A stretch of 64,000 nucleotides of DNA from an uncultured Campylobacter sp. (GTDB lineage: Bacteria > Campylobacterota > Campylobacteria > Campylobacterales > Campylobacteraceae): positions 121,088 through 185,087 of the forward strand of contig NZ_CAKZTI010000036.1 in assembly GCF_937921625.1 (NCBI RefSeq). The letters run 5' to 3'. Under the pieces are notes generated by a model, which saw only the letters and a list, made by a program, of their open reading frames with translations, searched no databases and had not been told where the DNA came from. The stretch's first letter is position 1. Each line of letters starts with the position of its first letter. Shown in pieces: positions 62,129 to 64,000 of this stretch. Position numbers and translations under genes: made by a program.

Positions 62129-62941
62129 ATGTTTAACGGACTGATCAGAGAGATCGCGCAGGTTGCGAGCTTTAGCGGCGATTTGCTGCGACTGCGTGCG
62201 AGATACCGACCTGCGCTTGGCGATAGCGTCGCGGTAAACGGCGCGTGCCTAAGCGTGACGCGGCTTTTTGCGGACGGATTTGCGGTGCAGCTTTCGAGCG
62301 AGACGGCACGCGTCATCGCCGCACAAAACCTGCGCGGCTCGGTGCATATCGAGCCAGCGATGCGGCTAGGCGAGCGCATAGACGGGCATTTGATCCAAGG
62401 GCATGTCGATGCCGTAGGCGAAATTTATAAAATTTCAAAGCTTGCAAGCGGCGTCGATTTTTTTATCCGTGCGCCGCTGCATATAGCGCCGCTGCTAGCG
62501 CCGAAGGGCTCGGTAGCGATCGACGGCGTGAGCCTAACGATCAACGAAGTGCTTGCGGGCGGCGGAAATTTTATTCACAAAGACCCGTTCGGCGCAAATT
62601 TGAGCGACTCAAGCTTGCGCGGGCAAAATTTTAGCGGTTCAAATTCCGTTCGCGATCTAAACTCCTTGGGCGCAAATTTAAAGAGTAAAGCGCAAAGCTG
62701 CGCTATTCGCCTTACGATCATTCCGCTGACGCTCAAAGATACACTCTTTGGATCCTACAAAATTGGGCGCCGCGTAAATATCGAGACCGATCTGCTCGCG
62801 CGATACGTCGCGGCACAGCTACGTTTTGCCGGCGGACGGATCGTCGGTCTCGGCACTGTTGCGGCGCGTGACGTGAGTGCCGAGAGTGAAAAAGACGGGC
62901 TTTCGTGGGATGCGGTAGATAAAATTTTGAGCCTGTATTAA
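62129..62941 (+). CDS. ribE: riboflavin synthase alpha chain with a 50-residue insertion
   Basis: RibE dismutates two 6,7-dimethyl-8-ribityllumazines to riboflavin. Its two lumazine-binding barrels are visible: MFNGLIREIAQV with VNGACLSVTRL, and GHLIQGHVDAVG with IDGVSLTINEV. Between residues about 143 and 192 a segment (NLSDSSLRGQNFSGSNSVRDLNSLGANL) not found in the family separates the strand VSLTINEV from CAIRLTIIPLTL. Its DNA holds five RAATTY words in about 125 bases. The total is 270 residues against roughly 200-220 usual. The frame is intact. Confidence 0.92.
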   Translation: MFNGLIREIAQVASFSGDLLRLRARYRPALGDSVAVNGACLSVTRLFADGFAVQLSSETARVIAAQNLRGSVHIEPAMRLGERIDGHLIQGHVDAVGEIYKISKLASGVDFFIRAPLHIAPLLAPKGSVAIDGVSLTINEVLAGGGNFIHKDPFGANLSDSSLRGQNFSGSNSVRDLNSLGANLKSKAQSCAIRLTIIPLTLKDTLFGSYKIGRRVNIETDLLARYVAAQLRFAGGRIVGLGTVAARDVSAESEKDGLSWDAVDKILSLY

Positions 62942-62951
62942 GCGGCGTGTG

Positions 62952-63680
62952 ATGGACAAAATCGAAATTTGCAGAGAAAATCTTGAGTTTGTATTGGACG
63001 GACGCCGCGTGCTGGCGGGCTTTAGCACGCGGCTTGGCGGCGTAAGCGGCGGAGCCTACGTAAGCCTAAATTTAGGAGATCACGTGGGCGACGATCCGCA
63101 AAACGTCGCGCAAAACCGCGAAATTTTAGCCACCGCGCTCGGCATCGCGCCGCAAAATTTAAAATTTATGCGTCAGATCCACTCAAACAAAGTTGAAATT
63201 TTACGCGCAGCTATCGATGAAATCCCGCCTTGCGATGGGCTCGTGACCGATCTGCGTGGCGTGGCGCTGTGCGTGCTGGTAGCGGACTGTTCGCCCGTGC
63301 TGATCGCGGACGAGCGGCGCGGCGTGGTCGCTGCGGTGCATGCGGGGCGCGCGGGCGTAATGGGGCGGATCTGCACCAATGCGATAAATTTGATGAGCGA
63401 GCGCTTCGGCTGCGTCGCTGAGGAGCTGAAGGTATTCGTGGGCGCGAATATCAAGGCGCGAAACTACGAACTCGGCGGGCTTGATCTGGGCGAGTTTGAG
63501 CGCTACAAAATGCAGGGGCATTTCAATCTAAACGCCGCACTTCGCGACGAGCTCGCAGCTGTGGGGGTGCGAAACGTTAAATTTGATCCGCGCTGTACTT
63601 TTGAGAGCGAGCGGCATTTCTCATACCGTAGAGACGGCGCTACGGGGCGCTTCTGCGGGTTTGTGATGAATAAAATTTAA
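62952..63680 (+). CDS. pgeF: PgeF/YfiH-family protein (laccase-domain, purine nucleoside phosphorylase-like)
   Basis: Members were once called polyphenol oxidases. They act as purine nucleoside phosphorylases/deaminases or in peptidoglycan precursor editing (PgeF). The 242-residue protein has FSTRLGGVSGG, LNLGDHVGDDP, MRQIHSNKV, the metal-site cysteine in LVADCSPVLI, the metal-site histidine in AAVHAGRAGVMG, and DPRCTFESERHFSYRRDG. The usual HAGWRG reads HAGRAG here. It follows ribE by 10 bases and is likely co-transcribed. ATG 62952 is preferred over GTG 62949. Confidence 0.9.
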   Translation: MDKIEICRENLEFVLDGRRVLAGFSTRLGGVSGGAYVSLNLGDHVGDDPQNVAQNREILATALGIAPQNLKFMRQIHSNKVEILRAAIDEIPPCDGLVTDLRGVALCVLVADCSPVLIADERRGVVAAVHAGRAGVMGRICTNAINLMSERFGCVAEELKVFVGANIKARNYELGGLDLGEFERYKMQGHFNLNAALRDELAAVGVRNVKFDPRCTFESERHFSYRRDGATGRFCGFVMNKI

Positions 63681-63838
63681 TCTAAAATTCATGCATTTTA
63701 ATTGTAAATTTGTTTAGATAGAAGGGGTATTTGTCGTGAAATCTTAAGCAAATTTGCATGCGTCAGAATAAAAACAAAACACTATATAAGTTATGTAAAA
63801 TCGCATAACAATCAAGCTTGTTTTAATAAAATTTTAAA

Positions 63839-63844
63839 TATAAT
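63839..63844 (+). promoter_or_regulatory. putative -10 box of rpsB
   Basis: TATAAT in AAATTTTAAATATAATTC, with TTGTTTT upstream near 63818, leaves a leader of about 110 bases before rpsB. The leader ends in AAGGAG seven bases before the ATG. Confidence 0.5.
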
Positions 63845-63959
63845 TCTTATTTCATTTCACACGCATCAATCCTTGATTTAGTTGTAAATTTAGAGCAAAT
63901 TTACGGGCGGATGCGGAGGAATAAACTAAATTTCGGGGCAACCCACAAGGAGAAAACTC

Positions 63960-64000
63960 ATGGTAACAATGAGAGATTTGCTAGAGTGCGGCGTTCATTT
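63960..64000 (+). CDS. rpsB: 30S ribosomal protein S2, 5' end only
   Basis: The ATG at 63960 follows AAGGAG (63947-63952). The 13 visible residues MVTMRDLLECGVH match the start of Campylobacter S2 (MV-x-MRDLLECGVHFGH). The gene runs off the window. S2 assembles late on the small subunit. Confidence 0.88.
   Translation, partial: MVTMRDLLECGVH

Overview
The window looks like chromosome of a Campylobacter (Campylobacterota). The evidence is a periplasmic-facing FrdCAB fumarate reductase, short ExbB/ExbD, a class II DAHP synthase, a RibB fused to a decayed GTP cyclohydrolase II domain, ArsS-like kinases, a DMSO/TMAO reductase with a mono-haem cytochrome, cytochrome c553, and an rpsB start reading MVTMRDLLECGVHF. 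GC is mid-range for most of the window, which fits the oral C. gracilis/C. rectus/C. showae group better than C. jejuni. That species-level placement is inference.

Layout. 0-3.3 kb: end of an unknown gene, tsaD and a creD-like gene. 3.4-7.4 kb: an iron-uptake block, a TonB-dependent receptor divergent from exbB-exbD-tonB across a spacer with Fur-box-like sequences. 7.7-12.9 kb: tightly overlapping run of a flavin oxidoreductase, tRNA m6A methyltransferase-like protein, YkgJ-type cysteine protein, exported TPR protein and trpC. 13.8-19.3 kb: HIT protein, WG-repeat protein, ribB, dinB, an unknown helical protein and lgt. 19.4-22.9 kb: frdCAB. 23-26 kb: AT-rich accessory patch with a degenerate membrane protein and an ankyrin protein. 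26.2-34.3 kb: rarD, aroG, acpS, cyclophilin, yebC, and a copZ/copA copper pair. 34.7-45.4 kb: two more exported ankyrin proteins, an NhaC-type antiporter, trmA, ilvA, and a DUF4230 pair. 45.7-49.7 kb: tRNA-Glu(CTC), a lipoprotein, bioB and mnmG. 49.8-59.2 kb: AT-richer respiratory island with a DMSO/TMAO reductase and its cytochrome, two two-component systems, and at least six broken genes. 59.9-64 kb: ABC exporter, cytochrome c553, ribE, pgeF and the start of rpsB.

The most striking pattern is not a gene. The hexamer RAATTY (AAATTT, AAATTC, GAATTT, GAATTC) is extremely dense in almost every gene-free stretch, often as the perfect palindrome AAATTTTAAAATTT. It also fills large in-frame low-complexity insertions inside otherwise ordinary enzymes: the methyltransferase at 8.7 kb, TrmA at 39 kb, riboflavin synthase at 62.6 kb, and the tail of the TPR protein at 11.7 kb. 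RAATTY is the site methylated by CtsM in C. jejuni, where that methylation marks DNA for natural transformation. I infer that an uptake-sequence-like repeat has expanded here to the point of remodelling proteins.

Gene-free stretches are long for a bacterium (up to 1.1 kb) and mostly hold these repeats. No CRISPR array, rRNA operon, IS element or prophage was seen.
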